Shown here piece by piece: positions 16,613 to 23,818 of a stretch of DNA of 53,320 nucleotides. The stretch lies in NCBI GenBank assembly GCA_016783945.1, contig JADHVP010000007.1, positions 1 through 53,320 on the forward strand, written 5' to 3'. The notes under the pieces were generated by a model. The model searched no databases and had not been told where the DNA came from. It worked only from the letters and a program-made list of their open reading frames with translations. The stretch is from Ignavibacteria bacterium. Its GTDB lineage: Bacteria > Bacteroidota > Ignavibacteria > Tepidaquicellales > Tepidaquicellaceae. The position numbers and the translations under genes were made by a program. Within the stretch, counting starts at the first letter, position 1; the number at the start of each line of letters is the position of its first letter.

Positions 16613-16836
16613 TTTTAATAAGATTTGATTTGAAATCGTTTTGCATTATTATTAAGGATAATGCCTAATGCTCGAATTACTAATGTTACCTGTGAATAAT
16701 TTATTAATGAGTTCAACAATCGTATTATTTAATCATCAATGTGTAAAAACAATGTTATTATCTTGATTATTTTAATTAATCATTCTATTTTTAACATCTT
16801 TGAACAGATACATGTAAAATTTAAAATTATCAAAGC

Positions 16837-17343
16837 TTGGTAAATAAAAATTACGAAACTTATATTATTGTTGACGGCAATTTAGAAGATAATGTCATTG
16901 AAGATATTATCGCAAAGTATGAATCCCTTCTAAAGAAGAATGGTGTCGAAATTAAGAACATAGAAAAAATCGGCAGGAAAAGATTAGCATACCCGATAAA
17001 TAAAAAACAGAATGGTTTTTACATCTGTTACGAGATAATTTCAGATCCAGATTATATTTCCAAATTAGAAAGAATATATAAACTTGACGAAAATGTCTTG
17101 CGTTATCTTACTGTTTATATGAGTAAGAAAACGATAAAAGAAAAAGAAGAATATCTTAAAAAGAGAGCTGTAATGGCTGCTAAGTATGATGCTGAGAAGA
17201 AAGAAGCTGAAGAAAAAGAATTAGAATCGAAGGCATCCGAGGAAAAATTAAAAAGGGATAAAGAATCTTCAACAGAAGTTAAGGTTGAAGTTGAAAAAAA
17301 AGATATTCCGGAAAAGACAGAAGAGAAAATTAATCAAGACTGA
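16837..17343 (+). CDS. rpsF: 30S ribosomal protein S6
   Basis: S6 sits on the platform of the 30S subunit and normally pairs with S18. The 168-residue protein begins VNKNYETYIIVDGNL and includes EKIGRKRLAYPINKKQNGFY, as expected. The conserved domain ends near residue 105. After it comes a highly charged Lys/Glu tail of about 60 residues, longer than in most bacteria. The start is TTG at 16837; no ATG precedes the conserved strand. It is the first gene of an rpsF-ssb-rplI cluster from which rpsR is missing. Confidence 0.95.
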   Translation: MVNKNYETYIIVDGNLEDNVIEDIIAKYESLLKKNGVEIKNIEKIGRKRLAYPINKKQNGFYICYEIISDPDYISKLERIYKLDENVLRYLTVYMSKKTIKEKEEYLKKRAVMAAKYDAEKKEAEEKELESKASEEKLKRDKESSTEVKVEVEKKDIPEKTEEKINQD

Positions 17344-17402
17344 TTTTTATAAACGTTATTATAATTTAATTAACCGTTAACATAAACACCTGGAGGTAAA
17401 AC

Positions 17403-17912
17403 ATGGCTGAATTTAAGATGCCCGAATTAAATTCTGTAATAATTGCCGGAAATCTGACTAAAGATCCGATTTTTAGACAAACAACAAATGGAACACCAGT
17501 CGTTAATTTTTCAGTTGCAAGTAACAGAAGGTTTAGAGATAAAAATGACGAATGGAAAGAGGATGTATGTTATGTAGGAATTGTGGCATGGAATCGTTTA
17601 GCGGAAAGTTGCAGAGACAAATTAAGAAAAGGGAATGCTGTTCTGGTAGATGGTGAACTTCAAAGTAGAACCTTTAAAACTGAAGATGGTACTAATAGAA
17701 CTATCGTAGAGGTTAAAGCCAGAAGAATTCAATTTTTGAATAAGAGGATGTCAACACATGATTCAGATTCAGACACTAAAGAAACAGATAACACTGAAAA
17801 AACTGATAACACTGAAGAAACTGATAACAAGGATAAAGAATCAAATTTTTCTGATGACAATTTTGATTCCTTATTATCCCCTGAGGATTCTGAATTAATA
17901 AAAGAAGAATAA
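17403..17912 (+). CDS. ssb: Single-stranded DNA-binding protein
   Basis: This 169-residue protein has an N-terminal OB fold: LNSVIIAGNLTKDPIFRQT, then VVNFSVASNRRFRDKNDEW, FVGIVAWN-like FYVGIVAWNRLAESC, and GELQSRTF. The following tail is acidic and contains a small repeat (TDNTEKTDNTEETDN). The usual DDDIPF-type tip that recruits partner proteins is not seen; the chain ends SPEDSELIKEE. It is placed between rpsF and rplI as in many bacteria. A GGAGG site (17393-17397) precedes the ATG. Confidence 0.92.
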   Translation: MAEFKMPELNSVIIAGNLTKDPIFRQTTNGTPVVNFSVASNRRFRDKNDEWKEDVCYVGIVAWNRLAESCRDKLRKGNAVLVDGELQSRTFKTEDGTNRTIVEVKARRIQFLNKRMSTHDSDSDTKETDNTEKTDNTEETDNKDKESNFSDDNFDSLLSPEDSELIKEE

Positions 17913-17935
17913 TTATTTACATAAAAAAAGTTGTT

Positions 17936-17975
17936 AGGGTGGATAAAGAAAAGTTATCACCCTTTTATTATTTTT
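17936..17975 (+). terminator. Terminator- or attenuator-like hairpin between ssb and rplI
   Basis: AGGGTG-ATAA (with one bulged G) pairs with TTATCACCCT (17954-17963) around a 7-base loop, and T-rich sequence follows. It occupies the place where rpsR is found in most rpsF operons. It could partly terminate transcription or mask the rplI start region. Confidence 0.55.
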
Positions 17976-17990
17976 ATAACTGATTACAAT

Positions 17991-18497
17991 ATGAAAATTA
18001 TTTTACGTAAAGACTTTGAAACTCTCGGTCATGCCGGTGATTTAAAAGAGGTCAAGAATGGTTATGCAAGAAATTATTTAATACCGAATGGTATTGCTTA
18101 CATAGCCAATAAATCTAATTTAAAGACGTTCGAAGAAGTAAAAAGACAGCAAAGCAGAAAAACCAATAAGGAAATTGATGCTGCAAAAAAGATTGCTTCG
18201 AAGTTGGAAGCAGAAGTTATGAATATATCTGTTAAGACTGGTGAAGAAGATAAAGTTTTTGGTTCTGTAACTTCACAAATGATATACGACAGTCTTAGTG
18301 AAAAGGGTTTCGATACAGTTGAGAAGAGAAAGATTATTTTAAATGAACCCATAAAGACTATCGGTGAACATCTCGTAGACATAAAACTTCATAAAGATGT
18401 TTCCGCTAAGTTAAAAGTGAATGTTGTCAAAGAAGAAACGCAGGAATCACCTAAAGAATCTTCCGAGACTCCTGAAGAAAAGAGTGATAAAAAATAA
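17991..18497 (+). CDS. rplI: 50S ribosomal protein L9
   Basis: This 168-residue L9 begins MKIILRKDFETLGHAGDLKEVKNGYARNYL, the conserved N-terminal RNA-binding domain. A long connecting helix and the C-terminal domain follow (GSVTSQMIYDSL, then EPIKTIGEHLVDIKLHKDV). The last 20 residues are a Glu/Ser/Lys-rich tail. I chose the ATG at 17991. An upstream TTG at 17931 would add 20 residues that cross the hairpin and are not part of L9. Confidence 0.95.
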   Translation: MKIILRKDFETLGHAGDLKEVKNGYARNYLIPNGIAYIANKSNLKTFEEVKRQQSRKTNKEIDAAKKIASKLEAEVMNISVKTGEEDKVFGSVTSQMIYDSLSEKGFDTVEKRKIILNEPIKTIGEHLVDIKLHKDVSAKLKVNVVKEETQESPKESSETPEEKSDKK

Positions 18498-18522
18498 CGA
18501 ATAATTTTAAAGAAAAATTTTT

Positions 18523-18557
18523 AATCCATTCTCATTATTGGGAGTGGATTTTTTTAT
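18523..18557 (+). terminator. Intrinsic terminator after rplI
   Basis: AATCCATTCTC (18523-18533) pairs with GGGAGTGGATT (18540-18550) with G-T wobbles, followed by a run of T. It separates the rpsF cluster from korA. Confidence 0.75.
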
Positions 18558-18677
18558 TGAAAAAAACTGTTATGTATAATTAGTTTAGTAGCGTTTATAT
18601 TTTCGTATATAGACATACTATGCATTTTAAGTTTATTCATTGAAATTAAATCAATTTTTGATATTAAATAATTAATC

Positions 18678-20579
18678 ATGGAAGAAGATAAATCTGTTTT
18701 ACCTTTACCTTTAAAAGTAAATACTTCAAAACATTCCTCAAATTTTAAACCTGAGATAAAATCCGTAGCTGACGTAACGATAAGATTCGCAGGTGATTCC
18801 GGAGATGGAATGCAGCTTACAGGAACACAATTTTCAGATACAATTGCTTCTTATGGAAATGACCTTGGAACTCTGCCGAATTATCCAGCGGAAATAAGAG
18901 CACCTGCCGGAACACTTTATGGTGTTAGCGGATTTCAGGTTCATTTTTCGAGTCGTGATATTTATACACCGGGAGATGAAATGGATGTTTTGGTAGCAAT
19001 GAATCCAGCAGCTCTGAAGACGAATATAAAGGATCTTAAAAAAGGTGGTATTCTCATTGCGAATACGGATGCATTTGACAGCAAGAATTTAAGACTCGCC
19101 GGATACGAAAACAATCCACTCGAGGATGGGTCATTACAAGAATTTATAGTTCATGCAATTCCCATAACAAAATCTACAGTCGAAGTTATTAAAGACATGG
19201 GTCTCTCGATTAAAGTTGCCGAGAAATGTAAGAATTTCTTCGCACTTGGTGTTGTCTACTGGTTATACAGCAGGTCTCCTGAACATACGTTTAGCTGGAT
19301 TCAGGAAAAATTCGAATCTAAACCGGAGTTAATAGAAGCAAACACTCGTGTGTTAAAAGCAGGATACTATTATGGAGATATAACGGAAATTTTTGCAACG
19401 CGTTATGAAGTTAAACCTGCTGAATTACCTTCCGGTGCTTATAGAACAATAAGTGGTAATGAAGCGGTTGCCTTAGGGCTTGTGGCTGCTGCTGAAAAAA
19501 GCGGTTTACAGTTATTCCTTGGCAGCTACCCGATAACACCCGCTTCAGAGATATTACAATATCTTTCGGGATACAGAAAGTATGGAGTTAAGACATTTCA
19601 GGCTGAAGATGAGATTGCGGGTATAACTACAGCGATAGGCGCATCTTTCGCGGGTTCTCTCGGAGCAACCTCTACGAGTGGTCCAGGTATGGCTTTAAAA
19701 ACTGAGGGTATTGGATTAGCTGTTATATCTGAACTTCCTCTGGTAATTATAAATGTACAGAGGGGGGGACCTTCGACAGGATTACCAACAAAGATGGAGC
19801 AAGCAGATTTGCTTCAGGCAATTTATGGAAGAAACGGCGAATGTCCGGTGCCGGTTTTAGCTGCTTCTACTCCCGTTGATTGTTTTGATATGATTTTTGA
19901 AAGTGCGAGGATAGCTATTAAATATATGACTCCTGTGATACTTTTAAGCGATGGATATATTGGTGTGGGGTCTGAACCCTGGAAAGTTAAGAAACTTTCT
20001 GAGCTGCCCGATATAACGGCAGTTTTCAAAACCGATCCTGAAGGATTTCAACCTTATTCAAGAGATGAGTTTTTAGCAAGACCGTGGGTAAAACCCGGTA
20101 CAAAAGGTCTTGAGCATAGAATAGGCGGACTTGAAAAGCAGAACATTACAGGTAATATAAGTTATGATCCTGAAAATCATCATATCATGGTCAAATTGCG
20201 AGCAAAAAAAGTCAGGAACATCGCTAATGACATTCCTGATCTGGATGTAACCGGTGATCCTTCCGGCAAGCTTCTTGTACTGGGATGGGGGAGTACATAC
20301 GGTGCAATTGCTTCCGCTGTTGAAAACCAAAGGGCTAAAGGAAGAAAAGTATCACATGCGCATCTAAAATATTTACATCCTATGCCAAAGAATACCGGTA
20401 AAGTATTAAAGAATTTCAAGAAAATACTCGTACCCGAAATGAACCTTGGACAGTTAACTAAATTGATAGCAATCGAGTATCTGATAGATTCGATACCGTT
20501 TAGTAAGGTGAAAGGCTTGCCATTTAAAGCGAGTGAGATAGAAAGTAAAATTGAAGAGTTATTAAAAACTAAAGATTAA
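18678..20579 (+). CDS. korA: 2-oxoacid:ferredoxin oxidoreductase, fused gamma-alpha subunit
   Basis: This 633-residue protein begins with the gamma domain (VTIRFAGDSGDGMQLTG, glycine-rich loop at 39-44). The alpha subunit pyrimidine-binding domain follows (GNEAVALGLVAAAEKSG, YPITPASEILQYL, TTAIGASFAGSLGATSTSGPG). A transketolase C-like domain lies near 520-600 (KLLVLGWGSTYGAI). With KorB it decarboxylates a 2-oxoacid, probably 2-oxoglutarate, to its CoA ester and reduces ferredoxin. The substrate is inferred from family resemblance only. It is followed by korB after 5 bases, so they are surely co-transcribed. Confidence 0.93.
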   Translation: MEEDKSVLPLPLKVNTSKHSSNFKPEIKSVADVTIRFAGDSGDGMQLTGTQFSDTIASYGNDLGTLPNYPAEIRAPAGTLYGVSGFQVHFSSRDIYTPGDEMDVLVAMNPAALKTNIKDLKKGGILIANTDAFDSKNLRLAGYENNPLEDGSLQEFIVHAIPITKSTVEVIKDMGLSIKVAEKCKNFFALGVVYWLYSRSPEHTFSWIQEKFESKPELIEANTRVLKAGYYYGDITEIFATRYEVKPAELPSGAYRTISGNEAVALGLVAAAEKSGLQLFLGSYPITPASEILQYLSGYRKYGVKTFQAEDEIAGITTAIGASFAGSLGATSTSGPGMALKTEGIGLAVISELPLVIINVQRGGPSTGLPTKMEQADLLQAIYGRNGECPVPVLAASTPVDCFDMIFESARIAIKYMTPVILLSDGYIGVGSEPWKVKKLSELPDITAVFKTDPEGFQPYSRDEFLARPWVKPGTKGLEHRIGGLEKQNITGNISYDPENHHIMVKLRAKKVRNIANDIPDLDVTGDPSGKLLVLGWGSTYGAIASAVENQRAKGRKVSHAHLKYLHPMPKNTGKVLKNFKKILVPEMNLGQLTKLIAIEYLIDSIPFSKVKGLPFKASEIESKIEELLKTKD

Positions 20580-20584
20580 TAATA

Positions 20585-21631
20585 ATGAGTGAAGTAAAAA
20601 ACAATAACACTTTAGAAAAAGTTAATACAACCGAATATACTTCGAAAGATTTCGCTTCTGACCAGGATGTTAGATGGTGTTCAGGGTGCGGAGATTATTC
20701 CGTATTAGCACAGGTTCAAAGAACACTTCCGAATCTTGGTATAAAGAAAGAAGACCTTGTGTTTGTTGCAGGTATCGGATGTTCGAGCCGGTTTCCGTAT
20801 TATATGGATACGTATGGTTACCATACGATTCACGGAAGAGCTAATACAATTGCATCCGGTATTAAAGTTGCTAATCCTGAGTTGTCGGTTTGGGTATCAA
20901 CGGGTGATGGTGATTGCCTGAGTATTGGAGGGAATCATTTCCTGCATACATTAAGAAGGAATATCGATATTAATATAATCTTGTTTAATAATCAAATTTA
21001 TGGATTAACAAAAGGTCAGTATTCACCTACTTCTTTTCATGGACAGATATCGAAGTCTTCGCCTTTAGGAACTGTGGAATACCCGGTCAATCCTGTATCG
21101 TTAGCATTAGGAGCAGAAGGAACGTTCATAGCGAAATCGATAGACCGTGACCCGAAACATCTAATGGAGATGATTAAACGCACGTATTTACATAAAGGAA
21201 CTTCATTCCTCGAAGTGCTGCAAAATTGCAATATATTTAACGACGGAGCGTTTGCATTGTATACCGATAAAGAAACTAAGGAAGATAACGTATTATACAT
21301 CGAACATAACAAACCGCTCGTATTTGGAAAGAACATGAGCAAAGGAATAAAGTTAGATGGATGGAAAGCTGTTGTTGTAGATATATCTAACGGTAAATAC
21401 AGCGTGGACGATCTACTGGTTTACGATGAAAAGAATAAGGAGCTTGCATTTTTATTGAGTGAGTTTAGCGAGAATCCGGCGCTGCCGATGCCGGTCGGTG
21501 TATTCCTCGATATAGAAAGAGCTACATACGAAGGCGAGTTAGAAGATCAGATTGCAAATGCAAAAAAGAATGCGGATGATTTAAGTGTGGATAATTTATT
21601 TAAGGGTACGTCCTCGTGGGAAATTAAGTAA
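20585..21631 (+). CDS. korB: 2-oxoacid:ferredoxin oxidoreductase, beta subunit
   Basis: This 348-residue protein carries the thiamine diphosphate site: GDGD (107-110) with NN (135-136) a short distance on. It has cysteines expected to hold the iron-sulfur cluster at C32, C35 and C66, with a fourth in LQNCNIF. The motif WCSGCGDYSVL and the block GYHTIHGRANTIASG are typical of KorB/OorB. It acts with KorA in the cytoplasm, in an oxidative or reductive TCA cycle. A terminator follows 40 bases after the stop. Confidence 0.95.
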   Translation: MSEVKNNNTLEKVNTTEYTSKDFASDQDVRWCSGCGDYSVLAQVQRTLPNLGIKKEDLVFVAGIGCSSRFPYYMDTYGYHTIHGRANTIASGIKVANPELSVWVSTGDGDCLSIGGNHFLHTLRRNIDINIILFNNQIYGLTKGQYSPTSFHGQISKSSPLGTVEYPVNPVSLALGAEGTFIAKSIDRDPKHLMEMIKRTYLHKGTSFLEVLQNCNIFNDGAFALYTDKETKEDNVLYIEHNKPLVFGKNMSKGIKLDGWKAVVVDISNGKYSVDDLLVYDEKNKELAFLLSEFSENPALPMPVGVFLDIERATYEGELEDQIANAKKNADDLSVDNLFKGTSSWEIK

Positions 21632-21670
21632 CCTGTACCGTATATTATTTTACGTATATTATATAAACAG

Positions 21671-21706
21671 AATACCTCTGTGAGATTTCATGGAGGTATT
21701 TTTTTT
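21671..21706 (+). terminator. Intrinsic terminator after korB
   Basis: AATACCTC (21671-21678) pairs with GGAGGTATT, with an internal TGA/TCA pairing, followed by a run of eight T. It ends the korAB transcript. Confidence 0.85.
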
Positions 21707-21776
21707 ATGTCTGAAAAACCCGGTGATATAAACGAGGAGAGTGAAGAAAAGGATTTTATTTTTTTGGTAACATTAG

Positions 21777-21838
21777 CAGTGCTATCCTAACACGTTTCTA
21801 CTTCCCGCGCGCGGCACAAACCTTTGCGTGTTATGCCT
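21777..21838 (+). repeat. 62-bp dispersed repeat, copy C
   Basis: This copy runs from CAGTGCTATC to AACCTTTGCGTGTTATGCCT. From CTTCCCGCGCGCGGCACA to the end it is identical to copy B; its middle (ACACGTTTCT) is the most divergent of the three. Confidence 0.75.
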
Positions 21839-21851
21839 TGCATTTGATTTA

Positions 21852-21896
21852 CCGCTGGTTGGGATCTCATCTGAGACAAACAGACACCAACAGCGG
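21852..21896. repeat. Nested hairpin next to repeat copy C
   Basis: CCGCTG-TTGG (one bulged G, 21852-21862) pairs with CCAACAGCGG (21887-21896). Inside, TCTCA and TGAGA form a small second stem. It starts 13 bases after copy C and ends 7 bases before the minus-strand NYN stop codon. It could help end NYN transcripts, though no T-tract follows. Confidence 0.5.
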
Positions 21897-21903
21897 GAGG
21901 GAT

Positions 21904-22503
21904 TTATTTTGAGGTAATTTCATTGTGTGTTACAAGTTGAGGCATTAAATCGTCTAAATCAAAATAACTCCAGCATGTTTTCTTTAATTCAAATGAGGAA
22001 TTTTTCCAACCTGCAAGAATTACTTGTTTTCCTTTTCCTTGTATATATTCGACAGCGGGAACGAAATCTGCATCTCCAGAAACTAATATTGCTATATCAA
22101 AAATATTATCAAATGAGAGTTTTAATAATTCAGTTGCAATCGTTGTATCTATACCTTTTTCGTTACTTCTCTTTAATCTTTGACTACAATGAGGGCAATC
22201 TAATATATCTTTATTGCAATTTTTACAGTGAATATCTTTTGCGGGTTTTCTACTTTTCGTCACAACCCTATAACCCTTCTCCATACTGATTTTATCTAAA
22301 AACCTTCTAAATGCACCAGAGTCAGTTGTGTCAACTGAAGCATAAACGTTAGTACCATGATATATGCAGTCGTCACCCAACTTACTCATTAATGCACAAG
22401 TAAGTTTTTCCCCCCAGAGTAATTTAATTGTTTTATCTTTATGGAAATTATTCCAACTTAACTGTAAATTCCAAAAATCAACAAAAATTAATACTTTTAA
22501 CAT
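21904..22503 (-). CDS. NYN-domain (PIN-like) putative ribonuclease with a zinc-binding insert
   Basis: This 199-residue protein has the LabA-like NYN layout. FVDFWN carries catalytic D9, KGIDTTIATELL carries D119, and LVSGDADFVPAVE carries D144 and D146. These acidic residues bind the metal in PIN-type nucleases. Between the first and second motif lies a four-cysteine insert (C93, C96, C103, C106) that should bind zinc. A ribonuclease role is likely by family but the RNA target is unknown. The gene stands alone on the minus strand. Confidence 0.8.
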   Translation of the reverse strand: MLKVLIFVDFWNLQLSWNNFHKDKTIKLLWGEKLTCALMSKLGDDCIYHGTNVYASVDTTDSGAFRRFLDKISMEKGYRVVTKSRKPAKDIHCKNCNKDILDCPHCSQRLKRSNEKGIDTTIATELLKLSFDNIFDIAILVSGDADFVPAVEYIQGKGKQVILAGWKNSSFELKKTCWSYFDLDDLMPQLVTHNEITSK

Positions 22504-22536
22504 ATAGATAGATTAGAATTTATGAATAAAACAATG

Positions 22537-22557
22537 CAGGGAGCTATAAGCTCCCTG
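22537..22557. repeat. Perfect 9-bp hairpin upstream of the NYN gene
   Basis: CAGGGAGCT and AGCTCCCTG flank ATA, 34 bases upstream of the NYN start. On the minus strand TTGTTTTATTC follows shortly after, so it may be a weak terminator or attenuator. The rest of 22504-22784 is AT-rich with nothing else recognised. Confidence 0.5.
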
Positions 22558-22784
22558 GATTCAAAATGCTTGCTCATAAAATGGCATTATTAAGCAAGGT
22601 GTCATATTAAAATGTATATGCAAAAATATTAAAAATTTATAATACTTGTCAAGTCAATTCTATTACAACTTACGTATTACTAAACAATTTTGTTTAAGAA
22701 AGGTTCCAATATCTATTTTTATTCTATCTCTTCCTCAAAATTTATTGGTATTGTGTGGTTAAATTTGGGATATACCCTTTCTAA

Positions 22785-23210
22785 TTATGTTATGTCAGGT
22801 TTGTGACCTGATGCCAAAAGTGCTGCAGCATTCGTGTTTGCTCTCTCATGTATTAAAGTACATATTGTCTCTACGTCCGTATCTCTGCTTCTTATCAAAT
22901 CGCTTTCTGAATAATCAACTTCTTGTCTAAGTTGTGGGTTATTCGTTGCGTTTGCATAAGCAACTATCGGTTTTGCAATGCCTAATGCTGAACTTATCAG
23001 TGCGGTTTGTTTATTTGCCTTATCTTCTGCACTACCTTTCAGGTCTGTTTCTTGTTGTACACGTAAATTTTGTATCCCAACTATCCCTGTTTGAAACTCG
23101 CCGAACGCTGTACCAAATGCCGGTACCGTCGTCCAGATTGCTGTATTATCTACGCATACTTGTTCCGTAGACAAAAACATACTGATTTTGTTTTCTTGTT
23201 TGTCTGTCAT
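22785..23210 (-). CDS. Small helical protein of unknown function, probably C-terminally truncated
   Basis: This 141-residue protein begins MTDKQENKISMFLSTEQVC. It contains EDKANKQTALISSALGIAKPIVAYANATNN, then SESDLIRSRDTDVETICTLIHERANTNAAALLASG. It looks helical and soluble. It resembles a hypothetical family in Bacteroidota that I remember as somewhat longer, but I cannot name it. The stop codon lies right after a palindrome (TCAGGT-TTGTG-ACCTGA at 22796-22812), which suggests a repeat insertion cut off the end. No clear ribosome binding site precedes the ATG. Confidence 0.6.
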   Translation of the reverse strand: MTDKQENKISMFLSTEQVCVDNTAIWTTVPAFGTAFGEFQTGIVGIQNLRVQQETDLKGSAEDKANKQTALISSALGIAKPIVAYANATNNPQLRQEVDYSESDLIRSRDTDVETICTLIHERANTNAAALLASGHKPDIT

Positions 23211-23326
23211 TTATTTTGGGTTAAATTTTTAAATCGTTCCGATTAGTGCGGACACTGATTGAAATCTATTTACTTTTTTCTATAATATCAAGCGAAATAT
23301 ATGTGATTATCAATATTGCCTATGAA

Positions 23327-23683
23327 ATGCCTGAAAACACATTCTTTTTGAATACAGAGAGGTTTGAAACGAATCCAGATGGCAATGTTCCACCGCCAAT
23401 CTCGTTTGATACGTCGCCAGACGAGAATGATACATCGCCAGACGCAAATGATACCCTGCCAGACGAAAATGATGCTCCGCCAGACGCAAATGATACACTG
23501 ACAGACTCAATAATCACACTGACAGCCTTAATTGACACCCAGCCAGTCTCAATTGTCACACTGACAGACTCAATTGTCACACCGCCAGACTCAATTGTCA
23601 CACTGCCAGACTCAATTGTCACACTGCCAGACTCAATTGTCACACTGCCAGACTCAATTGACGCATTTCCAGCCTGTTTTTAG
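23327..23683 (+). CDS. Possible heptapeptide-repeat protein encoded by the 21-bp array
   Basis: From ATG 23327 the frame gives 118 residues: a 23-residue lead (MPENTFFLNTERF) and then units of the type SPDENDT, LPDANDT and LPDSIVT, ending FPACF. The frame is open on both strands because the unit is 21 bp, so an open frame is weak evidence. An upstream GTG at 23246 would add 27 residues. There is no clear ribosome binding site. It could be a real low-complexity protein or a non-coding minisatellite. Confidence 0.35.
   Translation: MPENTFFLNTERFETNPDGNVPPPISFDTSPDENDTSPDANDTLPDENDAPPDANDTLTDSIITLTALIDTQPVSIVTLTDSIVTPPDSIVTLPDSIVTLPDSIVTLPDSIDAFPACF
23396..23674 (+). repeat. 21-bp tandem repeat, about 13 units
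   Basis: Units begin at 23396 and recur every 21 bases (23417, 23438 and so on to 23648) with a partial unit at 23669. The first five units vary around CCAGACGAGAATGATACATCG. The last several are close or identical to CCAGACTCAATTGTCACACTG, so the array has expanded recently at its right end. Confidence 0.9.
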
Positions 23684-23710
23684 CCTTTTTTCTCACGTTA
23701 TTTACACTGG

Positions 23711-23730
23711 ATTCCTGCTTACGCAGGAAT
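23711..23730. repeat. Short perfect palindrome
   Basis: ATTCCTGC and GCAGGAAT flank TTAC. The motif is a widespread short dispersed hairpin in many bacterial genomes. It lies between the 21-bp array and the terminator. Confidence 0.6.
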
Positions 23731-23756
23731 GCCGATAACAAGAATTATAAAAAAGT

Positions 23757-23790
23757 ATAAAAAAAATCCCGAAACCGTGGCTTCGGGACG
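23757..23790 (-). terminator. Intrinsic terminator of the minus-strand peptidase/propeller gene
   Basis: On the minus strand TCCCGAAG and TTTCGGGA pair (one mismatch position at the loop side), and a run of seven T follows. It lies 29 bases beyond the stop of the 1076-residue protein gene. Confidence 0.8.
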
Positions 23791-23818
23791 AGTGTTATTT
23801 AAAATTTTTATTTATATA

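Noticed and set aside
21707-21790. Short plus-strand frame beginning MSEKPGDINEE
   Set aside because: Only 27 codons, it starts in the korB terminator T-run and ends in the repeat; no support for translation.
23320-23643. 107-codon minus-strand frame of TIESGSV repeats
   Set aside because: It is the complement of the 21-bp array. A repeat unit divisible by three keeps several frames open, so openness is not evidence; the plus frame was kept only at low confidence.
23396-23674. Possible CRISPR array
   Set aside because: Units abut without spacers and no cas genes are present; it is a tandem repeat.
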